A stretch of DNA of 64,000 nucleotides from Apostichopus japonicus (GCF_037975245.1 NC_092561.1:3076001-3140000); one strand, 5' to 3'; shown: positions 12,421-25,941, counted from the first letter of the stretch. Notes: generated by a model from the sequence alone, not told the origin. Program-made: numbers and translations.

Positions 12421-12429
12421 ACGGGGCCC

Positions 12430-12645
12430 TGCAGGGTATAATCCTTTTCGGATACTTCCAAGAAGTGGTGTTAATCGAAGATACATTGATATGTAATTCT
12501 AGAAGGGATGCTCATATTTTACAGCCTTATATACAAAAATGTACCAACTGATGAGTCAGCCGCCGAGTCAGAGACGAAAGGCTTGAGGGGCGGGATGGGA
12601 TGGGATGGGGGAGGTAGGGGTGGGATGAACTAGGTAGGTGAGTTG

Positions 12646-12682
<37 letters not shown>

Positions 12683-12770
12683 GTGTGGGGAGGGGGGTGG
12701 GTACGACGTGCTGCTTTGAGTGTGGATCTAAATGTTACTTTTTTCTTGTCTTGTTTTCTCTGACTATTTT
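12430..12770. repeat. Simple-sequence stretch: (GGGAT)n and (TA)n
   Basis: GGGATGGGATGGGATGGGGG near 12593 is followed by a TA dinucleotide run at about 12644-12680 and a G-rich stretch. No gene is seen. Confidence 0.8.
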
Positions 12771-12999
12771 TGGAAGCGCCCTACTAGATAAGTCCCTTTA
12801 GGCCATCAGCTGAAGCTCAAAATGTGGCTGTAAAATCAGTTTCGTTCCAGCAACACCGGGTCTAGACTTTTAATGCATTTTTGGGTAGTTTAATGCATCA
12901 CAAACATTATATCAAAAGTTCTCCAAAAAATTTCCTGCAGTATTTTTGTAACGCACCCTTGAAATTGGGTATGTTATGTAGACATTACGTGCTATGATG

Positions 13000-14690
13000 C
13001 TATGTATTAGGAGCACATGTGCTAACGTTAGATTTGGTACAGTGGTGCATACATACCACTCTTTTCTTATATGTTTAATTACGACTGATATATTCTTTTA
13101 ATAGTTGGGTCAGGGTTACAAGAATGGTGGAAGAGGATTCTGGTCTAAGGGTCAGTGAGGTTTGTTTTCAGGCATTACAAGTTGTGCCCTCCCCCCCCCC
13201 CCTCCCCCTCCATTTTCGCCAAAATGGTAAAAAATCACATTTTCAACTTTGAAATATGAAATACAATTTTTGCACATTATAACTTAAGGGTTTTAATTAT
13301 AAAAATGTACCACTTTTAATAAACTCAGATATAATGCTTTGTAATAAATCAAATATTTTTAGACTTTCCCCCTATGTTATGAATGCATTTCGTCTGTGCA
13401 TGTATGCGTAAATATACACATATAATGAAAAGTTCCTCTCCATAATTGTTACACTCCCCATCCAAACTGTTTTACACATGTGAACCCCTCCCCCTCTACT
13501 TTACATGTAGCTAAATCCCTAGTTACAGTGAGATGTGCCAATGCCCCAAGACCAGTGAGTTATTTCTTTTGTATAAATCAATATATAAGTTGGCACACTA
13601 AGACATCATGGCATATCGTAGATGTGAAATAAAGTTAGTCGGTATATATCCGTTACCTTAGTACTCTTTCTACAGTCTTCTGCAAAACTAGGTACTTTCT
13701 CCATGTTACGGAAACGACATGTTTATAATTCGTATTCCTGCAAAAAGTGTTTCCAAGGGAGTTAACGTATAAAAGAAAAGATCGACAAGGTTTCGAATGG
13801 TATTTTGAATAATAATAGTTCTATATTCTACAAATAATATGAATAATAAAGGTGAATGGAACAAATAAGTGAATAATGAAGACAGTTAACTTAAGCCCCA
13901 GATAGAAAGAAATAATGTATCTATTAAGACTGGGTCGATACACTCAATGGTGTAGTGGAGCTGGGCCTTTGCGATGATTCAAGATACAGGTTCTTCATCA
14001 AAAGGCGCGGCGAGGAATTAATAAGTGATTAAAAGTTCATCCAAGGACAGTTGTACTAGTTATAACAGGATCCACTTCAATTCACTGCATGGAAGTCAGA
14101 TATGGTATGGAAAAGGGAAAGTCCATTCCGTAGTAGAGGTGAAGATAATTAGATGAAATAAAAGTCACTAAAGACTTGAATATCCTTCAGTCAAAACTTG
14201 AACAGATGCACAAAATGTGTTAACAATATGAACAAAACAGGTAACGAAATGTTACGGCAAAACAATAAAGAACCGTGATATTGGAACAGGGTCAGGGGCG
14301 ATGGTTCCCCAACAACAGTATATAAACCTCTGACTGGTTTCAGGACGCGGTATTTGCGTCATCGTCTTTAGTAAATGTAGTTGTGAATATGCAAGAGGTA
14401 AAGCATGCCCATAACACCCTCCACCCCCCTCCCCTCTCAGCAAAAAAAGTGTGATTTGAAGAAAATGTGGATATTTATCATAAGGTGTCTGGTAGGTAGG
14501 GTAATCTACGTAAAACTACTAATAGCTAAAATGAATATATGAATAAGATCATGTTTTCTGGTTCCTTTAAACTCTGGGGAACAAAATAATGACAACATGA
14601 CTTTGAAAAAGTTAACCCTCTTCACAAACTTCAAACTTGATTAAAATTTCAGACTAAGATATCAAGATTTAACACCATCACAGTTCATCC
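13000..14690. other. Non-coding interior of the inverted-end segment
   Basis: A C-rich run near 13189 and pyrimidine stretches near 13480 and 14420 are the only notable features. No protein-coding frame is convincing. Confidence 0.5.
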
Positions 14691-16628
14691 TCCAAATCAT
14701 CTTCCCCTGCATCAACAATCTCAACATCTTCTTGGAAGTTGCTGCAATTTCTATATTTACATAGGTCTGTACACGGTAGTTGTGCATTCATTCAGGAACA
14801 TCTTCCTTTAAGACATTTGCCGACTCTACAGCTACTGCTGACACACTGAAGCAAAACATCTGGGTCAGGTGGCTTCGTCATCCAAGTGATTATAAGGTCA
14901 TCATTTTCAAGTTTCCATCCATGTCCCTCTGGTGAGAGTGCATCAATGCTTTGCTGCAATGCCCTACTGTGAATAGCAGCCTGGTTGGTGCAGCGCTTAA
15001 CATGCTGGATCAGAGCATCTTTTGTTGGTGGTAAACTCTGCTCTGAGGAGGAGATGAACAGAACACCTTGTATCATGAAATTGGATATTTTTGAGTCTCA
15101 CATTTTATGATGGGGTACCAATATAATCACAATTCAGCTAGAAATATGTTGCAAATTACTTTAATAATTTCAATGGAAAGATTAACCTGATATTGCATCT
15201 CAAAGCGTTTAGAGAATTTTTAAATTTTCCTTGGGGGAGGACCCCCATATTCCAAAAGTCCTAGATCCACCCCTGAACACTCAATGAACCACACATTGAA
15301 GAGAGTACTTTACCTTTCAAGATCTGTATGTCTTCCTTGTCAAGAATTGTATCTAGTTTCTTCAACATAGAGAGTGGTACCTCACTTCAATGGCAACACG
15401 GTCTTTTCCTCTAATATTCATAAAATCTGGGCTCATGTTTTTCCGCTCTGCTGCTTGTCGAAGCAATACTTTAATAAAATGAAATAAAAAAGCAAATTGT
15501 TTTGCATTTTCTGTTGATCAAAATGTAAGTTTGAACAAATAAGAACTAAGACAATTTTATTTATATACCATGTGATCTGCTCATCTTCTATGGACAAACA
15601 AAGACACATTCAAATTTTGCAAACCAGTGTCATGCAAAAAAGAATTAAAACAGGCTTTTTTTGATAGTACAGTACATTATCTCTTAATGTTATGGTTTAA
15701 ATTATACAATGGTAGATTATATCTGTTACTAATAATAAAGGAGACAGATACTTGTTCATTTTGGTAAAGCTAGACAGGCTGACCATAAGACCTTGCAAAC
15801 CTAACCTTATTGCACCTTTGTTACACTTATTTTTCTAACTAATATAATATCTCTATCATTCAAATAAAGGGCCACAGTAAGAAAACTATGAAGCCTGTAT
15901 TTAACACTTAGGCTAGTGCCCCAGATGGAGAATTTGAAACAAATTTCCGTTCCTACCACCTTATAACAAAACAAATCAGATGACCATGCCACTAATTATA
16001 TTATGTTCAGGTCCAACACTGTGCCCTTTGACTTGGATTCTATCCCTCAAGAGCTACTGATCTTGCATTATGCAACTTTTCTTAACACTTCAACTATGCC
16101 ACAGAAGTACAAGTAGAGTCGTGTAGTATGCTTAGGCTTACCTCCATCGAAAGTCTCTGCCTGCTGCAGCTTGTCCTGCACCCGTTTGCAACGCCGAGTA
16201 ATGTATTGTTTCTTTTCCCACATATAATAAATTGAACAGGCAATACACCAGAGCTTCTGCTTGGTTTCCTCGACCTTTTCCGTCAATTCTTCGTTTAAAA
16301 TCATATGGGGTCTCCTCTGGAACTGTCCGTTTTCTTGCAGCAATGTGCTTGCTATCAATGAACCGCCTGTAACACTTATCGTGGAACCCCATCATACTAT
16401 GCTGTTGAACACACGCTTGATCGTAGTAGGCCATGGAGTAATCAGTAGTACGGCGATATCACTGTCTCCGCCGCTGAGATTAAGCCAATCTTTAGCGCAG
16501 GAAGTAAATTTAGTCCATCGTTTATTCGTCAGTGCATTGACTGCTTCAAATTTTACAGATTCAATGTGTACTGAGCACTGTAGATTTCCGTGTGTCGGAG
16601 ACTGACTAGCGCCCGTGGGAGCCGCCAT
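14690..16628 (-). pseudogene. Broken multi-exon gene of the repetitive invertebrate CXC-tail family
   Basis: Three exon-like blocks read on the minus strand. Block 1 (16628 to 16142) starts MAAPTGASQS, has RWTKFTSCAKDWLNL, then after a frameshift GFHDKCYRRFIDSK, then a C-x2-C block (CIACSIYY) ending TFDGG at a GTAAGC donor. Block 2 (about 15470 to 15317) contains FMNIRGKDRVAIEVRYHSLC, breaks frame, and ends at a GTAAAG donor. Block 3 (about 15042 to 14690) begins after CTCCTCCTCAG with SLPPTKDALIQHVKR and reaches a cysteine-rich tail (SSSCRVGKCLKGRCS) that hits TGA, after which the frame continues PCTDLCKYRNCSN and an acidic end. The order matches a family, abundant in marine invertebrate genomes, of uncharacterised proteins with a tesmin/TSO1-like CXC tail. 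Two frameshifts and a stop make this copy dead. Function of the family is unknown to me. Confidence 0.6.
15190..15275 (-). mobile_element. Solo end of a hAT-like element within the CXC pseudogene
   Basis: On the minus strand the sequence starts CAGGGGTGGATCTAGGAC and soon reaches a GGGGGTCCTCCCCC palindrome, a typical look for hAT-type termini in invertebrates. The other end and a target duplication were not located. It sits between the second and third exon-like blocks. Confidence 0.35.
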
Positions 16629-17045
16629 GTTTGTTGTTTTCTACAAAGATTGCACACAGAACTCATGGCTCATTGGACAATTCATATCACATGGTACAGA
16701 TATCTCACTGGCGCACAACTTTTGAACGTAAAACGGCAGGTTTCTTAACATACGCAATAAAAAATATAGTTCCATCTTTCGAGCGGAATTGCAAAAAAAC
16801 TGCAGGCAAGTACATGGAGAACTTTTGGATCATTAATCTTAGTTAATTTATGTATTCAATGCTGTAGAGAAATTTTAGACCCGCAGTTGCTGGAACGAAA
16901 CAAGCGAATTTCGACCTTCAGCTGATGGCCTACTTGGGTTTATATGGAATGCTTCCTTTCACAATTTTCCTTGTTGTTTATGTATTTTGCCACTTATTTA
17001 ACTCCTCTGTATTTAAATTGTGAAGAAACAAATAACTGAAGTGAA

Positions 17046-17470
17046 TTACGAAGCCTTTAAATTTTCGCCTCATCACTCAGGTTATACGAAGCCTAAAAAG
17101 TATCGCGTCATGATTCAGGTTATACGAAGCCTGGAAATTATCACCTCATCACTCAGGTTATACGAAGCCTTTAAAGTATCGCCTCATCACTCAGATTATA
17201 CGAAGCCTTTAAATTATCGCCTCATCACTCTGGTTAAACAAAGCCATAGAACATATCGCCTCATCCCTCGGGTTATGAAATGCCTAGAAATTATCGCCTC
17301 ACCACTCAGGTTATACGAAGCCTTTAACGTATCGCCTCATCACTTAAGTCATACGAAGCCATTAAATTATCGCCTCATCACTCAGGTTATACGAAGCCTT
17401 TAAATGATCGCCTCATCGCTCAGGTGATACGAAGTCTTTCATCACTCAGGTTATACGAAGCCTATAAATC
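17046..17470. repeat. 38-bp minisatellite, about 11 units
   Basis: Units are close to GAAGCCTTTAAATTATCGCC followed by TCATCACTCAGGTTATAC. Variation is scattered, with some units truncated near 17430. The plus strand stays open for 127 codons only because of the repeat composition. There are no unique spacers, so it is not CRISPR-like. Confidence 0.92.
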
Positions 17471-17699
17471 AGGTTTCTTTTACTTTATCCCCCCACGAAC
17501 CCCCTGTGGATGTCAGATTTGTCCACGAACCACCAACTTTTCGAGATACGATCTGAGTCATTATTATACTGTAACACGCATAACAGTGCTTCGTAAAAGA
17601 TCAAGTACATAGTGTAATATTGTAATGAAAAAACAATAAAAGATGAACAAATATTTATTTGGAACACCTAAAAAACATAATATTGTTTTCCCGGGTTAT

Positions 17700-19465
17700 T
17701 TCGTTGTCTATATGCTAAAGAGTGGTTCATGCAGTCCCCTGATGGTAACACAGGTTGTTACGTAATTCACTCTTCCAAGAAATAGCTAATTATAAATTTC
17801 AATGCCTCTCTTCTGGTTTTGTGACAATCCTATACAACACCCATTTTATAACCACAAGAGCTTTTCACTTATCCCTTTTCCATTGGACCACCCCCCCCCT
17901 ACCCCAACTGGCTTTTTTCCCTTTCAGCCAGAGGGTTCAGGAATTCACCCTATATTAGGACGCCCCCATCTATCATTATTGAAGAATTGACAGATTTTCA
18001 GGGGCTGAGATGGATGGATCGGTAAGGCTGATTTGAATAGTGCATGGACATGAGCACAGGTTTGGGAACATGGGAGCACCACATTGTTGTTATAACATGT
18101 CCAGCAGCAAGATGAACATTTTTTTAAATATCTTCTACCATATATCATAGGTACTATGATATTGTCGGCCTCGGTCTCCTTTGCTTTACACAATGAAACG
18201 GGTACACAGAAAAATAAACACAAGATAACTCAAGTTTTTGCGATTCACTCTCTAATTACCGTTTAACTTCAGAATTATGAATGAAATATCATAAACAGTA
18301 GTGATGCACAGTTTAACCGAAAATTATATCTGAAGTCGAACGAAACTTAAAGTTATTTGTTTTAAAAGGTGCACTTTAACTATATATCCTTACTACATGA
18401 ATATCAAAGGAACACATACATAAGAAAAACTTCTCTAAATATATTTTTCTAATAGACAATGTAATGCTTTGCTGAGGATTATATAGTTAAATTCTACACG
18501 AAAAAGCCAACACGAGGGCTATCAAGTCTACTGCTCAAACACAGTCGACTTTCTCTGACATTCAATAGCGGCGAAAGAAGATTTTCTGGAGGGCAACCAA
18601 ATTTGAAGAATTGTAAATTTGATTTGCGAAATCCCCAAACCCCATCTGAAAATTTCAAAAAACGGCCCTCTCTGCATAACACGTATTCATTTGCGATATA
18701 AAAACTGGCACATGTAATTTACCAAAAGGTTAAAATATGACTTTTCAGTTTGTCACAAGAGTGAAGGGAATGGTGAACACACATCCCCCTGTAACCCCGG
18801 TACAATCCCTGCCCCTTTGTGACCAAATGTCAAACAGTTTGGGTTTGTGATCAATCGCAAATGACATTTCTTCGATCTCAAAATCATTAGATAAAGAGCA
18901 TTAAAACAAGTCAATTTACCTTATCTCAATTCAAGGTAATGAAAGCGTAGTAAGTAATACATGGAAAAGATTGTAGGCCTTCATTATATTTCTCCTAATA
19001 TTAGCTTTCTACAAAGCAACATATGTACAACACGTACCAAGTATCGTGGCGGTTGTGGTCGTTCTGTTACGTGCACGAAAAAATGTCACGTATTACACAC
19101 AACGTACTTCTTAACATAATTATCATTATACGAAAATTAAAAAAATGGATAACCACTTAGCTGTTTTGAACGTTATGTTAAAAGTTTTGGAACTTGTAAC
19201 GTTTAATATAAATTGAATTAAGAAATGTACATTTGTTTGTTGTTTCATTTGATGAAAATATGATTACATCATCCCAATACAATACATAACATAATAATTA
19301 ATTATCGATAGTAAATATATATAGAAAATGAAAGTTATTGCCGTTTAGTCAAATGCAATATTTGAGAAAAAAATGACGGAAAAGCTTAAAACTCAGTAGC
19401 ATAAGAGAGCTGTCGGACAATCGAGAATCCAAACAGCTAACATCACAACAGAACAACAGACCGAC

Positions 19466-19540
<75 letters not shown>

Positions 19541-20650
19541 GGATAGTTTGTTAAGGATGCTTTAACATCATCCGCCGATTTAAACTTTCTTTGTCTTCTT
19601 GTACATAAAATGAAAATAGAAAAGGGGGTTTAGGCCGTGGTTAATAAGGAGGCCAGGAAAGTTTTGGGGTTAAGAATAATGTTTTGCGTTACATAATATA
19701 CATGAGGAAATCTTCAAAAAGAGGACTTACGGGTTACGTTCTCGGGCTCTCCCGCGCCCTGGAAGCACGTGATCTATACATGAATATTCTTTATGATTAC
19801 GACATAATATGTCGGGTATTTTACATGATCCCAGTACAGTCTATTAGCATAATAATCAATTGATCGGTAGTAAATATATACAGAAAATGAACTATTTTCC
19901 GTTTATTTAAACGCAATATTTGAGAAAAATCTACAACAAACCTTAAAACTGTTTTGAACAATATGCTATTGGTTTTGGAACGTGTAACTTTTAATATAAA
20001 CTAAAAAGGGAAAATTGAAAGAAATATGTTAATTTGTTAGTTGTTTCATGAGTTAAAATTTGGTTATTTACATGATCCCAGTACAGTGCATAAGCATAAT
20101 AATGAATTTATCCGTAATTAGTATATACAGAAAATGAAACTAAATTTACGTTGATTCAAATTGAGGAACATTTACGGAAGACCTTAAAACTCATTAGCAT
20201 AAGAGAACTGTGACGGACAATCGACAGAACAACCGACGGATAGATAGATATAGTTCATATTTTTTCAAGAATGCTTTAATAGTCATCAGCCGATTGACAT
20301 TTTCTTGGATTTGTGCATAAAATGACAGCAATGGTCTCGGTTCGTGGTCAATAAGGGGGCCAGGAAAATATGGGATAAAGAATAACGATTTGCGTTACAG
20401 AATATAGATGTGGAAATATGAAGACTTCATAAAAAAAGGCCGGCAGGTCAAGTTCCCGAGCCCGTCCGCGCTCTAGAAGCCCGTAAACGTGATCTACACA
20501 TGAACATTTTCTATGATTATGACTTATAAATGAAAATTTGAAATTAACTCTGAACATTGAATGAAATGAAGTTTTGTAGCGATAGATTCATAATTTTAGC
20601 TATAAACTTACTTCATCCCCTCCCTGTATGTTTCACTCCCAAACCAGATA
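17700..20650. repeat. VLIG 3' flank in unit A, with internal degenerate repeats
   Basis: No gene is supported here. Two motif groups recur inside the flank. One holds GATCCCAGTACAGT, GCATAATAAT and ATATACAGAAAATGAA, at about 19275, 19822 and 20078. The other holds GGCCAGGAAA, a GGGTTACGTTCTCGGGC-like string and CGTGATCTA, at about 19650 and 20360. The same pairs occur in the flank of unit B and once at 7940-8400, so the flank itself consists of degenerate tandem copies. Confidence 0.65.
19468..19538. repeat. (TA)n microsatellite, about 70 bp
   Basis: An uninterrupted TA run is present in unit A only. The matching position in unit B (about 34265) has just AGATATAATGG, so the expansion post-dates the duplication. 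Confidence 0.92.
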
Positions 20651-21064
20651 AATTATTGTTTGAGTATATTGTATGAATTAATTATCGTTTTACTTGAAGC
20701 AGTGTATTTGTGATTCGTCTCACTGTTGACATCGGGTAACTATTTATAATGTAGTTAACAAAGTTTTGAAATACCTTTTGTCATTCAGTGATTTTTCTTG
20801 TCGTGATAAATGTATCGAAATCGAAATGTATCGTAAAAAAATTGTTGTGCTGGAAGTTAACGGAATTCATGATGATGTTTGCTTCATATATCATAAACCT
20901 CAACAAGTTTATCAAAGCTGAAATTGTGTGAGCCGTACAATATGTAATTTCCAGCTGTGATTTCATTTATAATATGTACACTTTATGGCTGAAGTAAATT
21001 AATCGCGTTCCCAGCTTTTGATATTATATTTTACAGCTATGTCTTCGTTTCTACTATGTGTAAT

Positions 21065-24000
21065 TTATGACTGAACTACTTCGGATTCATCATCTGACAA
21101 ACTTTCAGGTTCATCATCCGAGGGACTATTAGAACTCGCAGAATCTGCTTCTGTGCTCTCCTCAGAATCTGAATCATCCTCTTCATCTGCAACAAGCTTC
21201 TGTTCGTCATTATCGTCCTTACTGTGTTGGTTTTGATTCGTTCTCATCTCCGTCTTTAATATTTTATCATCGATTAAGCTTTGTACAGCTTCTTCTTCTG
21301 TAATGTTTAACCAGCTCTCAGGGAACTTTAAATCATAGTCATCATAGTATCCCTCCATATCATGTACAAATATCCATTGCCAGAATAGTTTACCAGGATC
21401 ATTTGTAGAAGGAAGAATATCCCAGTCTGGGTAATAATGTTTGTAATCTTTACAATGGAATACTTTTCCACGTCTCGTACACATTGCATCAGGAAGTAGG
21501 ATGGATGAAGAGCAATCCTCTAATACCAGTCTTTTAGTATCAGGGTATGTTTCACATGCCATGCCTCTGGGACGATGTAAATGAGAAGAATGTATTGTAT
21601 GACTCTTCATAATATTATCACAGAACATACCACACATTGGACAGGTTTTCTTACAAACATTCGATAGTCCTGCTGCTATTTTCAAGGATGAGTGGTCTAA
21701 TGCAGGACAGTCGTCTTCCTCCCGTGGATTCCATTCATTTATACGCTCTTTTAAAAGACGAGAGACTTCCAGAGGACGAGGATTATCATAGATGTCGTAT
21801 GTACGTCGCACTGACGAGTCTATATCAAATGTCTCTAACAGACCACCGATCCAGTCTTGATATGAGTCATTGCGATCTAAACTATTCTCCAATTTGGTCA
21901 GATCGTAGAAGACAGTTAAACGTAATTGATCAATTTCCCTTTTTTCTGTATCTGTTGTAAGTAAGTAATCGCAGTAGTCTCGAGACCATGCCATGATGTC
22001 GCACATAGATGGATGATATAAACTACCTACCCAATCATGCTCAATCACGTCTCGACTTTCGTATTCAAAGACGTCCCAAGGTAAACTCAATCGTTTAGTA
22101 AGTTCACTGTAATCAAAATTCTTTAAAACATGTTCAAATTTGTTCCGTAACTCTCCTTCTATGTAGTAATAAAGGACCTCTGATAGGTTGTATTCCAAGT
22201 TTCTTTGCTCTATAAAACTACGAAAGGTTTTTCTCACTATACCATTTTCCTGGTGGAAATAACTACTGTAGTTATCATCACTAACCTCTGTATACTTAAA
22301 AACCTCATTAAATGCCCTACCACATAAGTGTATAAGTCCTTTTGCAATTAAACTATTTGGTAGTTTTATGGCACCTTCTGTCTTTTTCGAAAGATTTTTT
22401 AGTGTTTTTCGCACTAGCAATTGAAAAAAATTTCTATCAAAATGCTTTCTGTTTTGACCCTTGAGCTCATCTATCGATGATTCAATAGATAGTGTCATGA
22501 TATTGATAGCTGTCTGTTTTTCATTTTGAATTATTTCATTTTCCGGCGTTTCGCTTTCTCTTTCCCTAGGGCCTTTCTTTTCTTTGAGAGTAGCAGCTCT
22601 ATTTTTAATCCAAGCCTTAACCTGCTTATCGTTGATGTACTTTGAACAATCTAATAACTCGATGTGTTTTTCTATTCCTCCTTCCTTTGATAATAAATTA
22701 TGAATGTCGCTCCCTATAGCCATATCCCGTGTCATTCTTAACAATAACTTATCACATAACGTTTTAACATCAGACGGCGATATTTTGATTTGTTTAATAC
22801 CACTCTCTTGTCTGATTTCTTTCGTCCATTTTTTCCACAAATCATCCAGTTCATGTTCAAATTGGTCTTCATCGAATATATTTGCATGCGGTAATTCTTC
22901 AGTAACTGCCGTTGTACTTGCTACTTCTTTGACGTCAGTAATCATCCTCACCAACCATTTTGGTCCCAGATTTGGCAAATTATGTTCAAGTTTCTCAATC
23001 TCGTATTCTTCCGTTATCCTTTGTTGTGCCTGTTGTCTTGCATCTTTCACTGCAATATGAACATCCTCCAGGAATCCTCGTTTATGTCTAGAAATCATGC
23101 TCTTGCGAGGATGGTCTAAAACGTACTTTTCTACTACTTCTCTCAGTCGTCCGCTTTGCAATTCCACTTCGTCTTCTAAAGGTGTTATCAATGACTCAAC
23201 ACGGTCACCTTTTTGTACTGCAGATTTGACGCCGCCAAGGCAGCCATTAGATTTATCCATTATTGCTTGTCTCATTTGCACTATCCATTCATTATAACAG
23301 AGGCAAAACTGATTGTAATCTACAGCTCTGACACTGTCCTTAAAATTAAAGACAAAGTTTTCCTCTTTAACGGCGCTCCATACATCTCTCACGCGACCTG
23401 TGAATGTAGATAAGGTTAAATCTGGAGTTATTATTTTATTTCTGACATCTCGTAAGAGTCCTCGTTTTATTTTGACAACTTTCTCTCCATACATATGATT
23501 TGGGGGCGCCATTCCTCCGGTCCATAGGCTTGGAACGTACTGCAAATCTTCGTCAAATTTTAAATCTACAACGTCGGAAAACTCCTTATAACGACCCTCC
23601 AAGCCTTCCTCTTCTGCAGCAAACTTTGTCGCCTCATCAAGTGTTTCTTTAATCTTGTCCGTATTGGCTTTATTTCTGTCTGCTGCTGTTAGATCGGATA
23701 CTCGTTGTTGAATTATTTTACATCTGCATTCTAAATCAACCTCCTTCATCCGCATCAGCGCATGCGCAGCTATTTGTAAAATACCGGCAACATCCGGACC
23801 GATATTTTCACCACTTATGTTAAAAATCGTTACGTTAGCAATACTCAGTGCGAACGTGACCAGTTCATTATCAAACCTATGGTCATCGTGGTCAATAGAC
23901 TTTATTCCTTCAGTGTCAACGATAATGAAATACTTGAAACCCAACTCTTTTGCTAGGTTTTCTTCAATTTTCAGAAATCGAGCGAAGAGACCACGTGTAC

Positions 24001-25941
24001 AACGTCCTGCGCGAACAGGAAACCGTAAACCAAACATACTGTTAAGGAGGGTAGATTTACCACTACTCTGGACACCAACGACACTGATTACAAGAACCCT
24101 TGGGTCGTGTAAATGTTCGGTCATTTTGTCAAGTACCGCGGTAATCCACGTTATTGGTACAAACCCAGTGTCACCATCCATCAATTCAAATGGATGCATC
24201 TGTAAAGCTAAACTCATAGCTATCGACGGAAACAAAGGTATATCAGCCGTTTCCTTCGATAGGGCAAGTTTGTCATAAATATCCATGTATGCCTCATACA
24301 GTTGACCCATCTCTCTTAGAAAATGTTCACTTCCTAAATTTTCACATCTGACTTTCTTCAATACAACATCGTTAGTTTTAACGTCAATATTCTGGGTTGT
24401 CGAATGAGACGCATCTATATTCTCACAACTTGTAACTGCTTCTTGTAGGTCTGACCTATTTACTTCTTCAGAGTCTTTGTTTTCTGCAGTAGAGATTAAT
24501 CTCAAAGTTTTGGTTGTATCTTCACTTACTACTTCTTGTATCTTGTCATGAAGAAAACAAAATATGTATTGAGAACGAGCGAAGTTGTTATCTGTGTCCT
24601 TTATACCATTGTAAAATATTTTCATCGTCTGTGAAAAGTGATTTTGAAGTTGTGTTTCTCTTTTGTTTTTCTTTCCTATATTGGTCTTTTCTCTGTGTTT
24701 TTCAAAAGACCAATCTTCCCTAATATTATCTGAATCAAATCGAGTTCTATCTAATTGAACCCACTCCTGCCATGATTCTTGTAGCGGGAAACATTTCTTC
24801 TTGAATTCTAGACAGCTTTTGAACGGAAAACTCTGGAATATATCTTTGATGAGCTTCCTTGCATTTTGGTTCTCATTTTTCTCGTCATCAAAATCTATAT
24901 CGCTGTCTGTCACATTTTCCAGTGTACCGCAAGTTTTATATCGCTGGTAGCATTGACTTACAAATTCACATAATTTTTGTTCAAGGCAGTTTATTTGAGT
25001 TTCCCCCACAAGTATCGATTGACTATTTAACAGGGGTCTCATATCCGGGATATTCGTCTCCTTTACAGTTACTTCGATGAATAGAGATTTGGTTGATGCG
25101 CTTTTAATATTTCTAACGTACTCTACATAATCTACCTTGTTTACTTCTGAAACAAATGTTATGGTCAAGTCTGCTGTTTTGCAACAAAACTCTGTTTGGA
25201 TCGGGAAAGCTCTACAATCTCCTCTTAAATTAAGAAATGTTGTTACATTCTTGATTGTTTCTTTATCTGTTCCCTTCCGAGGAAGAAACCAAATGCTCTC
25301 AACAGTTCCTAGTGAATATTTTGGCTTCACTTTGTCACTTTCGCTATTTAAGAAAAAATGATGTAGATCATATCCTTGACACAAAGACAACATGCGATTA
25401 AGTATTTGTGACTTAGAGATATACACATCGCCAATTCGCAAAATGGCCACAGTAAATGTTGGGTGCGTTATAATGGATTTTTCCAGGGAGAATGGATCAT
25501 CTTGTCCTTGCCATTTTTTGACGATTCTACGGCAAGCCCAACGAAGTATTTCAGGTTTCTTTTCTCTTACCCCTTGGAGGAGGAAAGGCACTGCCAACTG
25601 GCAGGCTGATAGTTTCTCTAAAATATCTTGTCTGAGAAAATCATCAGAACAATGGAGAAGACTAAATATGAAATCGCGCATACTGATATTTTCTGGAAGA
25701 AGATTCTGAGATAAAACAATCCTGTGGTCTAGTGAAGTGATTTTCTGCCAGAATGTGTGCATTAAACTGGTGTTAGTACTACAATCTCGTACAGTAAGAA
25801 ACTCTTGCAGAGTAAGTTTGTTATAATGTTTACCAACTAAACCGATGCATTCTAGTAAATCTTCGAACGTTTTTGGTAGGTCGTCTTCCTCTTCATCATT
25901 CGAAGATTCTGGTTCACTTGGAAAATCATGGTCGCTGTCAT
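21065..25941 (-). CDS. Gene 1, exon 3: giant exon with GTPase domain
   Basis: The open frame extends to 26002, but its first 20 residues (from MHDLYKLL) are read through intron sequence. The preferred boundary is the acceptor TTGCCTATATAG ending at 25942. It leaves AT to finish the codon split with the G at the end of the DED exon, giving DDSDHDFPSEPE. The equivalent acceptor in gene 2 sits at the same base and preserves phase. The exon ends at TAA (21065-21067). The last 50 codons are dominated by Asp, Glu and Ser. Confidence 0.85.

Larger units (their letters stand above)
12771..16961. mobile_element. Possible DNA-transposon-like segment with inverted ends
   Basis: The left end (GGAAGC near 12771, then TAGGCCATCAGCTGAAG at about 12801) is found inverted at the right end (CTTCAGCTGATGGCCTA at about 16918, then GCTTCC near 16956). 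The similarity continues inward through TTTCGTTCCAGCAAC and GGGTCTA on both sides, giving imperfect inverted ends of roughly 100 bp, 4.2 kb apart. The broken CXC-tail gene lies near the right end. This suggests the gene was carried by the element, but no clear target duplication is visible and the superfamily is not assigned. Confidence 0.45.

Noticed and set aside
17046-17470. CRISPR-like regular repeats
   Set aside because: Units are contiguous with no unique spacers, diverge gradually, and the host is clearly eukaryotic.
23817-24278. Plus-strand open frames antisense to the VLIG GTPase domains (also 38720-39196, 37469-37978 and similar)
   Set aside because: They are shadows of the strongly constrained minus-strand frame; duplication explains their recurrence.
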